A stretch of 64,000 nt of DNA, taken from the NCBI GenBank assembly GCA_050250915.1, contig JBFWNT010000008.1:1-64000 (forward strand), given 5' to 3'. A model generated the notes under the pieces. It was not told where the DNA came from. It was given only the letters and a program-made list of their open reading frames with translations, and ran no database searches. Source of the stretch: Miltoncostaea sp050250915. GTDB lineage: Bacteria > Actinomycetota > Thermoleophilia > Miltoncostaeales > Miltoncostaeaceae. A program made the translations under genes and the position numbers. Every line of letters begins with the position of its first letter. Positions within the stretch are counted from its first letter, which is position 1. Of this stretch, positions 57,554 to 64,000 are shown in pieces.

Positions 57554-59026
57554 TCAGGGGCGGTAGGGACTCCAGCCCGGCGGCAGAAAGCGGCCGAGGT
57601 CCCCGGGCGTTGGTTCCACGTTGGCGGGAAGCGTCGGAGCTGATGTCAGCGGGTCGATCCGCTCACGCAGGCGCAAGGCCCAGCCGAGCCACTCCTGGGC
57701 AGCCGGATCCTCCTTGTAGCGGTCCTCGGCCGCCCGGATGAACGTGCCGATGCGACGGCTCATCTCCCAGTCAAGGAGCTTTTGCTCCAGATCACGGCGC
57801 CGGTGATCCTCGGCGAACTGCGCCTTCGCCTCATCCACCAGCTTGTGCCAGCGCCGTTCGCGTTCGATGGCGGCTTGTCGCGCGCGTTCCTGTCGCGCGA
57901 TCTCATCCAGCCTCGCCTGCTCGATGGCGCGCTCATCCTCGATCACGCGCGTCGCGATCTCGGCGAACAGCTCTGGGAGGACCTCTTCCAGTCGCATCTC
58001 TCCTCGATCCCGCCAGTTCGAGCGGCGCCGCCGCTGGCCGAACGGCCGACCGCCATCCAGCTGCAGATAGAGCTTGCCGGTGGCGTCCCGGTCGTAGTCG
58101 CCCTCTGGGACGGGGCGCCTGCGATAGAGGCCCCAGAGCTTTGGCCTTTCGGCGGCCCGCTGGTCGGCCTCGTGACGTCCCCGGTGGTGGACGCCGTCCT
58201 CCCGGACCCTGATCCGGAACTCGACCCCGACTGCGGTGATCCAGACGTGCCGATCCTGAGCCGGCTTCCAGTTCACCGGCAGCCGGCTCGCGGCAATCCG
58301 TGGCGGAGCGGCCACGCGCCAGCGCCGCCGCCTTGCCTCGACGGCGAGCACGTGCACCAGCCGGCCCGCCCGCTCGAGCGATGCCCGCGAGACCTCGTGG
58401 CGCTCCGTGGACCGCACAAACCGACCGGCGATCGAATGGAGCTTTTCGACCACGTCCGGCACCACGACGGGTTCGGCCTCGAAAATGGCGACCCGGTCCC
58501 GTACGGGTTCGTTCGCGGGGACGAGTCGCAGCTCGATGCGTTCCCCGACGGTGCGGGTGGTGAGCGCCATGCCCTCGGGAAGCTTGCCCGCCGCCTGGGC
58601 GGCGTAGGCCCGCTGCCTAACACCCGTCCCATTGGGTTCGATCGCTGGAACAACCAGAACGCCGCCGGCCGCCACAAGGTCGCGAACCAGCTGCTCGGTC
58701 TTGGGGACACCTGATGACGCACGTCGAGACCGTGAACCCAGGGTCTTGTCCGGGTCGCGGCGCGCAGCGACGGGCGGCTTTGGGAGTATGGCCTGATCGA
58801 GGTGGCGTCGTCCGGCCGGTGTGATGACGCATAGCCAGCGCGGGCCACGCCCGCGGATCCGAACCAGGCCTCGGGCGTGGAGAGCGCGCACCGAGATTCG
58901 GTGGGTCATGCCTTCATAGCGGCCCTCGGGACAGCCCTCAGCCACCCAGCCCAGAAGTTCCCGCTGACCCTCGGTCAGGCGGTACAAGCTCTCGGCCGGC
59001 GGCTGGCCGCTTTGCGGACCTTGCAA
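57554..59026 (-). CDS. Unrecognised winged-helix/coiled-coil protein (490 aa)
   Basis: N-terminal wHTH-like part: YRLTEGQRELLGWVAEGCPEGRYEGMTHRISVRALHARGLVRIRGRGPRWLCVITPAGRRHLD. Next a mixed domain (ASLERAGRLVHVLAVEARRRRWRVAAPPR) with the segment RHVWITAVGVEFRIRVREDG. Then a long charged helix, probably a coiled coil (AEIATRVIEDERAIEQARLDEIARQERARQAAIERERRWHKLVDEAKAQF). No catalytic motif seen. Related-looking proteins occur in actinomycete accessory regions; function unknown. TTG start at 59026. Confidence 0.65.
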   Translation of the reverse strand: MQGPQSGQPPAESLYRLTEGQRELLGWVAEGCPEGRYEGMTHRISVRALHARGLVRIRGRGPRWLCVITPAGRRHLDQAILPKPPVAARRDPDKTLGSRSRRASSGVPKTEQLVRDLVAAGGVLVVPAIEPNGTGVRQRAYAAQAAGKLPEGMALTTRTVGERIELRLVPANEPVRDRVAIFEAEPVVVPDVVEKLHSIAGRFVRSTERHEVSRASLERAGRLVHVLAVEARRRRWRVAAPPRIAASRLPVNWKPAQDRHVWITAVGVEFRIRVREDGVHHRGRHEADQRAAERPKLWGLYRRRPVPEGDYDRDATGKLYLQLDGGRPFGQRRRRSNWRDRGEMRLEEVLPELFAEIATRVIEDERAIEQARLDEIARQERARQAAIERERRWHKLVDEAKAQFAEDHRRRDLEQKLLDWEMSRRIGTFIRAAEDRYKEDPAAQEWLGWALRLRERIDPLTSAPTLPANVEPTPGDLGRFLPPGWSPYRP

Positions 59027-59142
59027 TCCCGAGACCCCCCGGGGATGAGCGGATCTCCGACAGGAGTGTGCAAGCTACCGGGCAGCAGGGCCATGAAGCT
59101 CTTCGACGCCTCCGGGTGCCGGGACAACCCTGCCGGACGGTC

Positions 59143-60558
59143 TCAGGCCGTGGCCGTAGGTCCTTTGCTGCTGAGCATGAGCACGAGTTCGTCGCGCGAA
59201 GCGGCGCCCGCAAGGAGCCGGACTCCAGACGCGGCGCAGGTGTCCCACCAGGTCGGATCGCGCGGCGCGCGCTCGGGCACGAGTACGGCGCGGACGTCCC
59301 CATCCTCTTTCGCCGCAAGGAGGGCGCGGTAGCGAAGCACCTGACCAAGGCCGAGCCGGAGCTGTCTCTCCTCGTTGCGTTCCGTGATGCTCTTGACCTC
59401 GGCGACGTATAAGACGCCGTCTTGACGCCAGGCAACATCGAAGTTCGGGTCGCCCACCCCTGGCGACAGCGGAGTGATACCGAGGTCCTCAAGCGCCTCG
59501 GCAAGAGCGATCTCGGTCGAGACGTGGCCGCGCAGGCCCCGCTCCACGATCTCGACATCCACCTCCACCAACCGCGACCGATCGTCGGATTCGCTCACCC
59601 AGGGACGGCGCCACCGCACTCCGGCGTCCCCCCCAGGCAATGACGTCTGGACCGTGCCTTGAGCAACGATTAGGCCCGGAAGGTGCGCGGCTACGCTGAG
59701 CGGCAGCTTGGTGAGGTAGTACTGGGTCGGGCGCAGCTCATCTGCCGCGCCGTAACCGTAGAACGGCGCGTAGGAGGGCTGTCCGGACGGGGTGACCGCC
59801 GCGATCGCAGCGAGGATCTCGGGGGCCCGAGCGCGCAGGGTGGCCAGCGGGATCGGCTCGACGAGGAACGGTCCTTCGAGGTCGCGCCACCATCCCGGTT
59901 GCTCGCGGCGCTCGGTGCCGACGCGCCGGCGCACCGCACCGCGGTGGCTAGCCCAGAGCGTCGGCGCTGACTCGAGCGAGCCGCGGACGATCGACCACGA
60001 CGTGATCGCCTGGGCGCGGCGGTCGTAGTGGACGACAACGTCTCCCGCCTCGGCGAACAGGATCGTCGAGTAGCCCGGGTTGGCCCTTCCGGCCGTGTCG
60101 CGCTGGGGGCAATGCAGGTCGGTTCCAATATCGGGCCGGTCGGTGATCTCGACCCACATCCGCTCCGCCGGGTCGCCGCGCCACCAGGGCCTGATGCGGC
60201 CCTGATCTTGCGGGCTCGGCACCGCGAGCGGTCGCGTCGCGTGCAGTTCAACCCTCGCGCGGCCCTCGGTGCGTACGACGGCGCCCGGCAGTGTGCGGAG
60301 CACGGCCCCGCCGAAGGCACTGCGGTAGCCGAGCGTCGCGGGAGAAACGTCAACTCCGCCTTGCTCCGCGAACAGGTCAATTGCACGCTGCACCTCTACG
60401 AGGGGCACCGGTTCGCCCTCCGAAGACCGGCGGGTGCCGACGAGCACGGCGTCACGCTCCAGTCCGAGCACCTTGTTGGGCGAACCGGTTACCGTCGAAA
60501 GTGTGCGGCCGAGCCATCCGGTGAGGAGACTCTCAGCGTCCGGGAGGTGGACGGGCAT
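59143..60558 (-). CDS. Probable modification-dependent restriction enzyme (EVE-like plus PD-(D/E)xK)
   Basis: 471 residues. N-terminal ~90 residues look like a wHTH (VEVQRAIDLFAEQGGVDVSPATLGYRSAFGGAVLRTLPG). The middle part has MWVEITDRPDIGTDLHCP and DVVVHYDRRAQAITSWSIVRG, the H-Y-D...I-x-x-W/S signature of EVE-like/PUA-fold readers of modified bases. The C-terminal DPNFDVAWRQDGVLYVAEVKSITERNEERQLRLGLGQVLRYRALL gives Asp...Glu-x-Lys and the following helix of a PD-(D/E)xK nuclease. So a type IV-like enzyme that cuts DNA with modified bases. 58 bp downstream of the TIR-like gene. Confidence 0.75.
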   Translation of the reverse strand: MPVHLPDAESLLTGWLGRTLSTVTGSPNKVLGLERDAVLVGTRRSSEGEPVPLVEVQRAIDLFAEQGGVDVSPATLGYRSAFGGAVLRTLPGAVVRTEGRARVELHATRPLAVPSPQDQGRIRPWWRGDPAERMWVEITDRPDIGTDLHCPQRDTAGRANPGYSTILFAEAGDVVVHYDRRAQAITSWSIVRGSLESAPTLWASHRGAVRRRVGTERREQPGWWRDLEGPFLVEPIPLATLRARAPEILAAIAAVTPSGQPSYAPFYGYGAADELRPTQYYLTKLPLSVAAHLPGLIVAQGTVQTSLPGGDAGVRWRRPWVSESDDRSRLVEVDVEIVERGLRGHVSTEIALAEALEDLGITPLSPGVGDPNFDVAWRQDGVLYVAEVKSITERNEERQLRLGLGQVLRYRALLAAKEDGDVRAVLVPERAPRDPTWWDTCAASGVRLLAGAASRDELVLMLSSKGPTATA

Positions 60559-60616
60559 CAGCTCTCCATGGCAGTCGGTGGTCCGCCCTCCTCGGTGCGA
60601 CGCGGAGGCCGCTCGC

Positions 60617-61252
60617 CTACGCCGGCGCCTCTCCGAGGATGTAGTACTTCGTGCCCTTCCGTTGGCCGCGAGTTTCTAGTGTTGGCGGGTCCTCCGCGAC
60701 CAGGGGTTTGACGGCCAGCTGAACCATCGGCACCGGCGCCGCGAGGCTGGTCGCGAGCCTCTGCATCGTTAGCCCCGGCTCGCGGCCGATCATGTCGACG
60801 GCGCGATCGCGCAGACCCGCGATCTGCTCGTCGAAGTCTGCTCTTTCGTCCTCGTCCGGCCGACCAAGTTGCTGGGCGAGAATCTTGGCGACGCCATCAG
60901 AGAGCTCCTTGTAGCTCCGGTACTGGACGCGGTCATGGCCGCGAAGATCAGCTGGGGCGTCAGGTTGTTCGTCAGTCGGCCGGAAGAGTAGGTAGTAATC
61001 GCGAGCCGCGCCAATAGCGACGCCGAGTTCCAGCGTCACGTTTGGGTTCCAACCGGTGATGTCGAAGAGGCTGAACCGCGACTCTCGGACCATCCCAACG
61101 ATCTTGTCGAGGATCGCTTGGTTCGTGATTTCCGCATCTGCGTAGACGAAGGAGACTTGTTTCCACGTGTCTTCCAAGTCCTCGAAGACCCGGCGGTAAT
61201 CCTCTCGCGGGATCGAGTAGGGATACGCAACAAAGATCCTGCTCTTGGCCAT
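60617..61252 (-). CDS. TIR-like/nucleotide-hydrolase domain plus winged helix
   Basis: 211 residues. The first ~140 follow a Rossmann-like TIR or deoxyribosyltransferase-type pattern: SRIFVAYPYSIPREDYRRVFEDLE, then a segment VSFVYADAEITNQAILDKIVGMVRESRFSLFDITGWNPNVTLELGVAIGAARDYYLLF. The N-P-N-V-x-x-E-L-G box has the Glu75 expected as NAD-cleaving residue in bacterial TIR effectors. C-terminal 60 residues form a wHTH-like domain (GREPGLTMQRLATSLAAPVPMVQLAVKPLVAED). Such TIR proteins often act as abortive-infection effectors. Its partner, if any, is probably among the neighbours. Confidence 0.75.
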   Translation of the reverse strand: MAKSRIFVAYPYSIPREDYRRVFEDLEDTWKQVSFVYADAEITNQAILDKIVGMVRESRFSLFDITGWNPNVTLELGVAIGAARDYYLLFRPTDEQPDAPADLRGHDRVQYRSYKELSDGVAKILAQQLGRPDEDERADFDEQIAGLRDRAVDMIGREPGLTMQRLATSLAAPVPMVQLAVKPLVAEDPPTLETRGQRKGTKYYILGEAPA

Positions 61253-61324
61253 CGCTGGTCCGCCTTCCTATGCCGGTGTGCCCACGCGATCCCAGCCACT
61301 CGTGAGGCAATCGTCTAGGTCACC

Positions 61325-62566
61325 TCAGCTGCGAGCAACGCCGAGGTCGTCGAGCCAGTCGTCGATGTCCCGACACGGCAGTGTCCAGCCCTGGCCATTG
61401 TCATCGAAAACGTGGCCAAAACGGGCTAAGAACGCCTCCGCGAGTGCTTGCGAGGGTTCGCGGCGCGTTGCATGGGCGAGAAGCACGGCAGCTACCGGAA
61501 AGCGATCGTCGGGATCGCTCCAGAGCACCTCGTCGGCGCCAATCGGCATTTCCAGAGCCTTGTCCTCGGGCAGGTAGACCACCCGCTCCATCAATCGCCC
61601 GACCGGCACGTCGATGATGTCGCCGAAATACTCGGCTGTCTTCCGCTCCTCGGCCCGCGCGACCTCTAGCTCAAGCTCCGACAATGCCTCGTCGAGCTCT
61701 TCGTCTGAAGGGCGGCCCTCCTGGACGAACTTCTTGCCGACTTGGTTGAGATGAAGCTCCAGACGCCACCGGGCAACCTCATCGTCCTTCTCGAACGGTC
61801 CGACGCTGGGGGGACCAGGTGACGACACACTCCCAGGATCGACAGACGCCGCTCGATCATTCTCCAGACGAGCCCAAGGGAACACCTCGCGCAAAGCCTC
61901 GGCTAGGTCCCGCCCCGGAACCAGAGTCACCGGCCAATCGCGACGAACGGCGCCGTCCTCTGCCACAAGATGGACGGATGGGGGCCGAGAACTTTGGTCG
62001 AGGTGCTCTTCGGCCTCCACAAAGAGACGCTCACCAGCGGCAAGCATGCTGATCCATTCGCCGTCGAGGGCCACCCGCTGACGCACTTGCTCCTCGTCCG
62101 TGCGCGTAGAAGCACGAGCGACCAAAGCCGAGAGCCATTGCGAAGCTGACGCGTCAAGTAGGTTCGCTTTCGGGATCTGCAGTTCGAACGCAGTCCCCGC
62201 TGCGCGGAGATTGCTCTCTGTGATGTGCGCCCAGTACGCCGACCGGCGATCCAGATCGCAGATGACAAAGATGACCGGCAGGGCGTAGTTCCGCCAGTAC
62301 GCGACGTTCTGCTTCTTGACCCCCACACGCCAGAAACGACCGTCGGCGGATGGCCTTTCGAACCAAGTCCGGCCGCCCTTGATCTGGATACCGAGAAGCC
62401 GGCCTGAGGGGCGCCCGCTTGCATCGGGTTCCTCCGCTTGTGCGTCGACCCCGTAGTCAGGATCAGGGAGCTCGCGAAAGAACCAGCCCACTTCGAAAGC
62501 GAAGGCATAGTTGGCGAGCGCGATGCCCTGCCGCGCTTGTGGATCCGTAACTCCCAAGGCCCGCAT
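61325..62566 (-). CDS. DUF4365 (PD-(D/E)xK-like) protein
   Basis: 413 residues. DUF4365 core: ARQGIALANYAFAFEVGWFFRELPDPDYGVDAQAEE, then GRLLGIQIKGGRTWFERP and NVAYWRNYALPVIFVICDLDRRSAYWAHI. Asp41 and Gln61-x-Lys63 match the D...(E/Q)-x-K nuclease signature of the family. The C-terminal half is helical with EEERKTAEYFGDIIDVP-type repeats. DUF4365 proteins sit in defence islands and are thought to be nucleases or nucleic-acid sensors. It opens the minus-strand group that goes on to the TIR-like gene. Confidence 0.8.
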   Translation of the reverse strand: MRALGVTDPQARQGIALANYAFAFEVGWFFRELPDPDYGVDAQAEEPDASGRPSGRLLGIQIKGGRTWFERPSADGRFWRVGVKKQNVAYWRNYALPVIFVICDLDRRSAYWAHITESNLRAAGTAFELQIPKANLLDASASQWLSALVARASTRTDEEQVRQRVALDGEWISMLAAGERLFVEAEEHLDQSSRPPSVHLVAEDGAVRRDWPVTLVPGRDLAEALREVFPWARLENDRAASVDPGSVSSPGPPSVGPFEKDDEVARWRLELHLNQVGKKFVQEGRPSDEELDEALSELELEVARAEERKTAEYFGDIIDVPVGRLMERVVYLPEDKALEMPIGADEVLWSDPDDRFPVAAVLLAHATRREPSQALAEAFLARFGHVFDDNGQGWTLPCRDIDDWLDDLGVARS

Positions 62567-62827
62567 CCTAGACTCAGGAGCCCATCGCTCGGCAGGTGCC
62601 TCAGGCTTCCGAGCTAGCCCGACATCCCCTCGTGAGTCACCGACACGTTAGCGTCGGATGCAAGCGTCGCCCGTATTGGCCTAACCCGCTAGTGCCCTGT
62701 CGCCAACGCGGGGGCCCGCGTCCTTGAAGGGTTTCCCTTGCGTACCTCCTGCGGCCGGCCCATGAGCCGTCCTGCGGGGCGGCGGGAGAAGGTCGAGTTC
62801 TTGGAAGAGTTCTTGGAACTTGCGAGG
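62567..62827. other. Right-end gap of the island
   Basis: About 260 bp without a gene. It contains a short ACGCGGG-GG-CCCGCGT hairpin near 62708-62723 (possible terminator) and a 12-bp tandem duplication next to the tRNA. Confidence 0.45.
62795..62818. repeat. 12-bp tandem duplication beside the tRNA 3' end
   Basis: GAGTTCTTGGAA occurs twice back to back and ends 9 bp from the 3' end of the tRNA-Gly gene. Could be a scar of repeated integration or excision. Confidence 0.8.
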
Positions 62828-62900
62828 AGCGGACGACGGGGTTCGAACCCGCGACCTTCGGCTTGGGAAGCCGACGCTCTACCAACTGAGCTACATCCGC
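62828..62900 (-). tRNA. tRNA-Gly (anticodon CCC)
   Basis: The reverse strand folds as a full cloverleaf of 73 nt: acceptor GCGGATG/CGTCCGC (one G-T pair), D-arm GCTC...GAGC, anticodon stem TCGGC/GCCGA with loop TTCCCAA giving anticodon CCC, and T-arm GCGGG-TTCGAAC-CCCGT. CCA is not encoded. tRNA genes are frequent integration sites and the island lies on the 3' side of this gene. Confidence 0.95.
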
Positions 62901-62962
62901 GTCGAGGCCGAGGGTACCAGGACCCACCGGGGCCGGTCAGCCCGATTCGGTAGCGTCCGTCC

Positions 62963-63463
62963 ATGGACGGAATCCGGGGAGGCGAGGACGCCGCGGCGCC
63001 GGACGGGACGCTCATCTGGCGGTCGGCTGCCGTCACCGACTCGTCGGGGGTGGTCGGCTCGGCAGGCGTGACTCGCGCCGCCGGGGTGGTCGGCTCCGCC
63101 GGGGTGGCCGGCGCAACCGGCGTCGTCGCCTCCGCGGGCGTCGTCGACGCTTCGGGGGTGCTCGGGAGCGCCGGCGTGGGGAGATCCGCGGTGGTCGTGG
63201 GCAGCGCAGGCGTCGCGCTCAGTGCCGGCGTCGTCGGCTCGGCCGGCATCCTCGGCGGCGTCGCCAACGTCGGTTGCGCGGCGTGCGTCGCCTGCATCGG
63301 CTGCGTCGACTGCACGGGCTGCGTGGGGTGCATCGGCTGCGTCGGGCTGACCGGTGCCGTCGGGCGGATCGGAGCGGGGCCGACGGCCCGACGCCGCCCC
63401 GGGCGTCACCGTGGGTGGTGGGCGCCCCTCCTGGCGGCGATCCGGCAGAGGTCGCCGCAGTAG
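62963..63463 (+). CDS. Glycine-rich CxxC-repeat protein
   Basis: 166 residues. A run of short repeats of the G-V-V-G-S-A-G-V type covers about residues 28-98. A Cys-rich series follows (GCAACVACIGCVDCTGCVGC and on), ending GLTGAVGRIG. Such Cys-x-x-Cys and five-residue repeats are known from small actinobacterial proteins that may form a beta-helix. No catalytic motif. It starts 62 bp from the 5' side of the tRNA gene and its 3' end overlaps the convergent carbonic anhydrase by 58 bp. A minus-strand Pro/Thr-rich frame over the same DNA is probably a shadow, but the choice is not certain. Confidence 0.5.
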   Translation: MDGIRGGEDAAAPDGTLIWRSAAVTDSSGVVGSAGVTRAAGVVGSAGVAGATGVVASAGVVDASGVLGSAGVGRSAVVVGSAGVALSAGVVGSAGILGGVANVGCAACVACIGCVDCTGCVGCIGCVGLTGAVGRIGAGPTARRRPGRHRGWWAPLLAAIRQRSPQ

Positions 63464-64000
63464 CGGCGGCGGGCGTCGCGGCGGGCGGATCCCACGCCGC
63501 CGAAGGGCCGTCCGCACCATGCGCAACGGGGGCCGTGGGCCGCCGCGGGGCCGTGCAGGCGGGGTGACGCCCCGTTCGCGCGGCGGGCCGGCGCAGGGGC
63601 GTGGGTGTGGTCGTCGACGACCCGCGGATGCCCGCCCTCGAGCAGCACCTGGCCGACGGTGTCGTACAGGGCGCCCGACACGCGGTCGCGGTGATCCAGC
63701 CGCACGTCCCGGCGCAGCGCCTCCACCGCGTCGTGGAGCCCCTCCTCCGACCGCACCCCAGGCCGCCGGGCCTTCATCCCCGTGCAGCCCGTGTGGTGCA
63801 GCACGACGATCGCGCGGGTCCCCAGCTCGCGCTGCGAGATGCCGATGCTCTGCACCACGTCGTCGGTGACCACGCCGCCGGCGTTGCGGATCACGTGGGC
63901 GTCACCCGGCTCCAGGCCGAGGATGCGCTCCGGGGCGATGCGGGGATCCATGCACGCCAGGACGACGACCCCGCGCCGGGGGCGGAGTGCCGCCGACGAC
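63406..64000 (-). CDS. Beta-carbonic anhydrase with C-terminal zinc-finger-like tail (5' cut by window)
   Basis: The frame is open to the window edge, so the N-terminus is missing. VVVLACMDPRIAPERILGLEPGDAHVIRNAGG holds the first Cys ligand and the Asp-Arg pair of beta-carbonic anhydrases; VVLHHTGCTGM holds the H-x-x-C ligands. The enzyme interconverts CO2 and bicarbonate. The C-terminus is unusual: an Ala/Arg-rich linker and then PRCAWCGRPFGG...RRYCGDLCR, which looks like a small CxxC...CxxxC zinc finger. A normal member ends soon after the catalytic domain. Confidence 0.85.
   Translation of the reverse strand, partial: SSAALRPRRGVVVLACMDPRIAPERILGLEPGDAHVIRNAGGVVTDDVVQSIGISQRELGTRAIVVLHHTGCTGMKARRPGVRSEEGLHDAVEALRRDVRLDHRDRVSGALYDTVGQVLLEGGHPRVVDDHTHAPAPARRANGASPRLHGPAAAHGPRCAWCGRPFGGVGSARRDARRRYCGDLCRIAARRGAHHPR

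Larger units (their letters stand above)
29110..62827. mobile_element. Putative genomic island next to tRNA-Gly
   Basis: About 33.7 kb with a content unlike the flanks: transposase genes, IS256, HipBA, an HNH enzyme, restriction/defence-type genes and unrecognised proteins, with longer empty gaps and lower GC by eye. The right end lies at the 3' end of the tRNA-Gly gene, a favourite integration site, and a 12-bp tandem duplication sits 9 bp from it. No functional integrase and no tRNA-end repeat at the left were found, so the borders are approximate and the element may have grown by several insertions. Confidence 0.5.

Noticed and set aside
62689..63333. Minus-strand Pro/Thr-repeat frame
   Set aside because: It runs through the tRNA gene and is the complement of the CxxC-repeat gene; kept as a minor alternative only.

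Overview
The window is chromosomal DNA from a very GC-rich bacterium, most likely an actinomycete. The signs are GTG/TTG starts, many TetR regulators and MFS pumps, a deazaflavin (F420)-type PPOX gene, a B-lectin/DUF2690 secreted protein and an EVE-like restriction protein. Nothing in it fixes the genus. A deep-branching class such as Thermoleophilia is possible but is only a guess.

Positions 1-29,000 look like ordinary backbone: a universal stress protein; an ABC exporter; a TetR gene divergent from an MMPL transporter; two small degenerate tyrosine-recombinase-like genes; an HTH gene coupled to a Clp-N gene behind two matching palindromes; an acetamidase-family protein; a MarR-MFS pair; two two-component systems (NarL type and OmpR type, the latter divergent from a VanY-like peptidase); an MFS gene divergent from a TetR gene; DUF1254 and DUF2252 proteins; an NmrA-like reductase; PAP2; DedA; and a collagen-like secreted protein. 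The PPOX and DedA genes each carry one apparent single-base frameshift.

Positions about 29,100-62,800 read as a genomic island that stops beside a tRNA-Gly(CCC) gene. It has longer gene-poor gaps, less extreme GC by eye, mobile elements and many nucleic-acid-processing genes. In order it holds: a secreted B-lectin; a HEAT-repeat protein; a four-gene module with a transposase-like protein and a DNA-binding protein that resembles homing-endonuclease-associated repeats; HipBA; a 77-nt three-way-junction palindrome; an orphan antitoxin-like gene; an IS256 copy that cut a paralogue of that antitoxin; and an HNH endonuclease.

Next comes the most interesting part, 42,222-56,706. A C5-cytosine methyltransferase stands head to head with a RelE-like/UvrD helicase fusion and its coupled partner. 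Convergent to these is a tight operon of two unrecognised proteins, a 1,809-residue DUF1998-type helicase and a Cas4/RecB-like nuclease. A Vsr endonuclease lies upstream. The composition recalls DISARM and Druantia, but I cannot match the set to either. I infer a composite methylation-linked anti-phage system.

A second group (56,767-62,566) has an EEP-family enzyme, an unrecognised coiled-coil protein, a probable modification-dependent restriction enzyme, a TIR-like protein and a DUF4365 nuclease-like protein. After the tRNA the window ends with a CxxC-repeat protein and a beta-carbonic anhydrase cut by the window edge.
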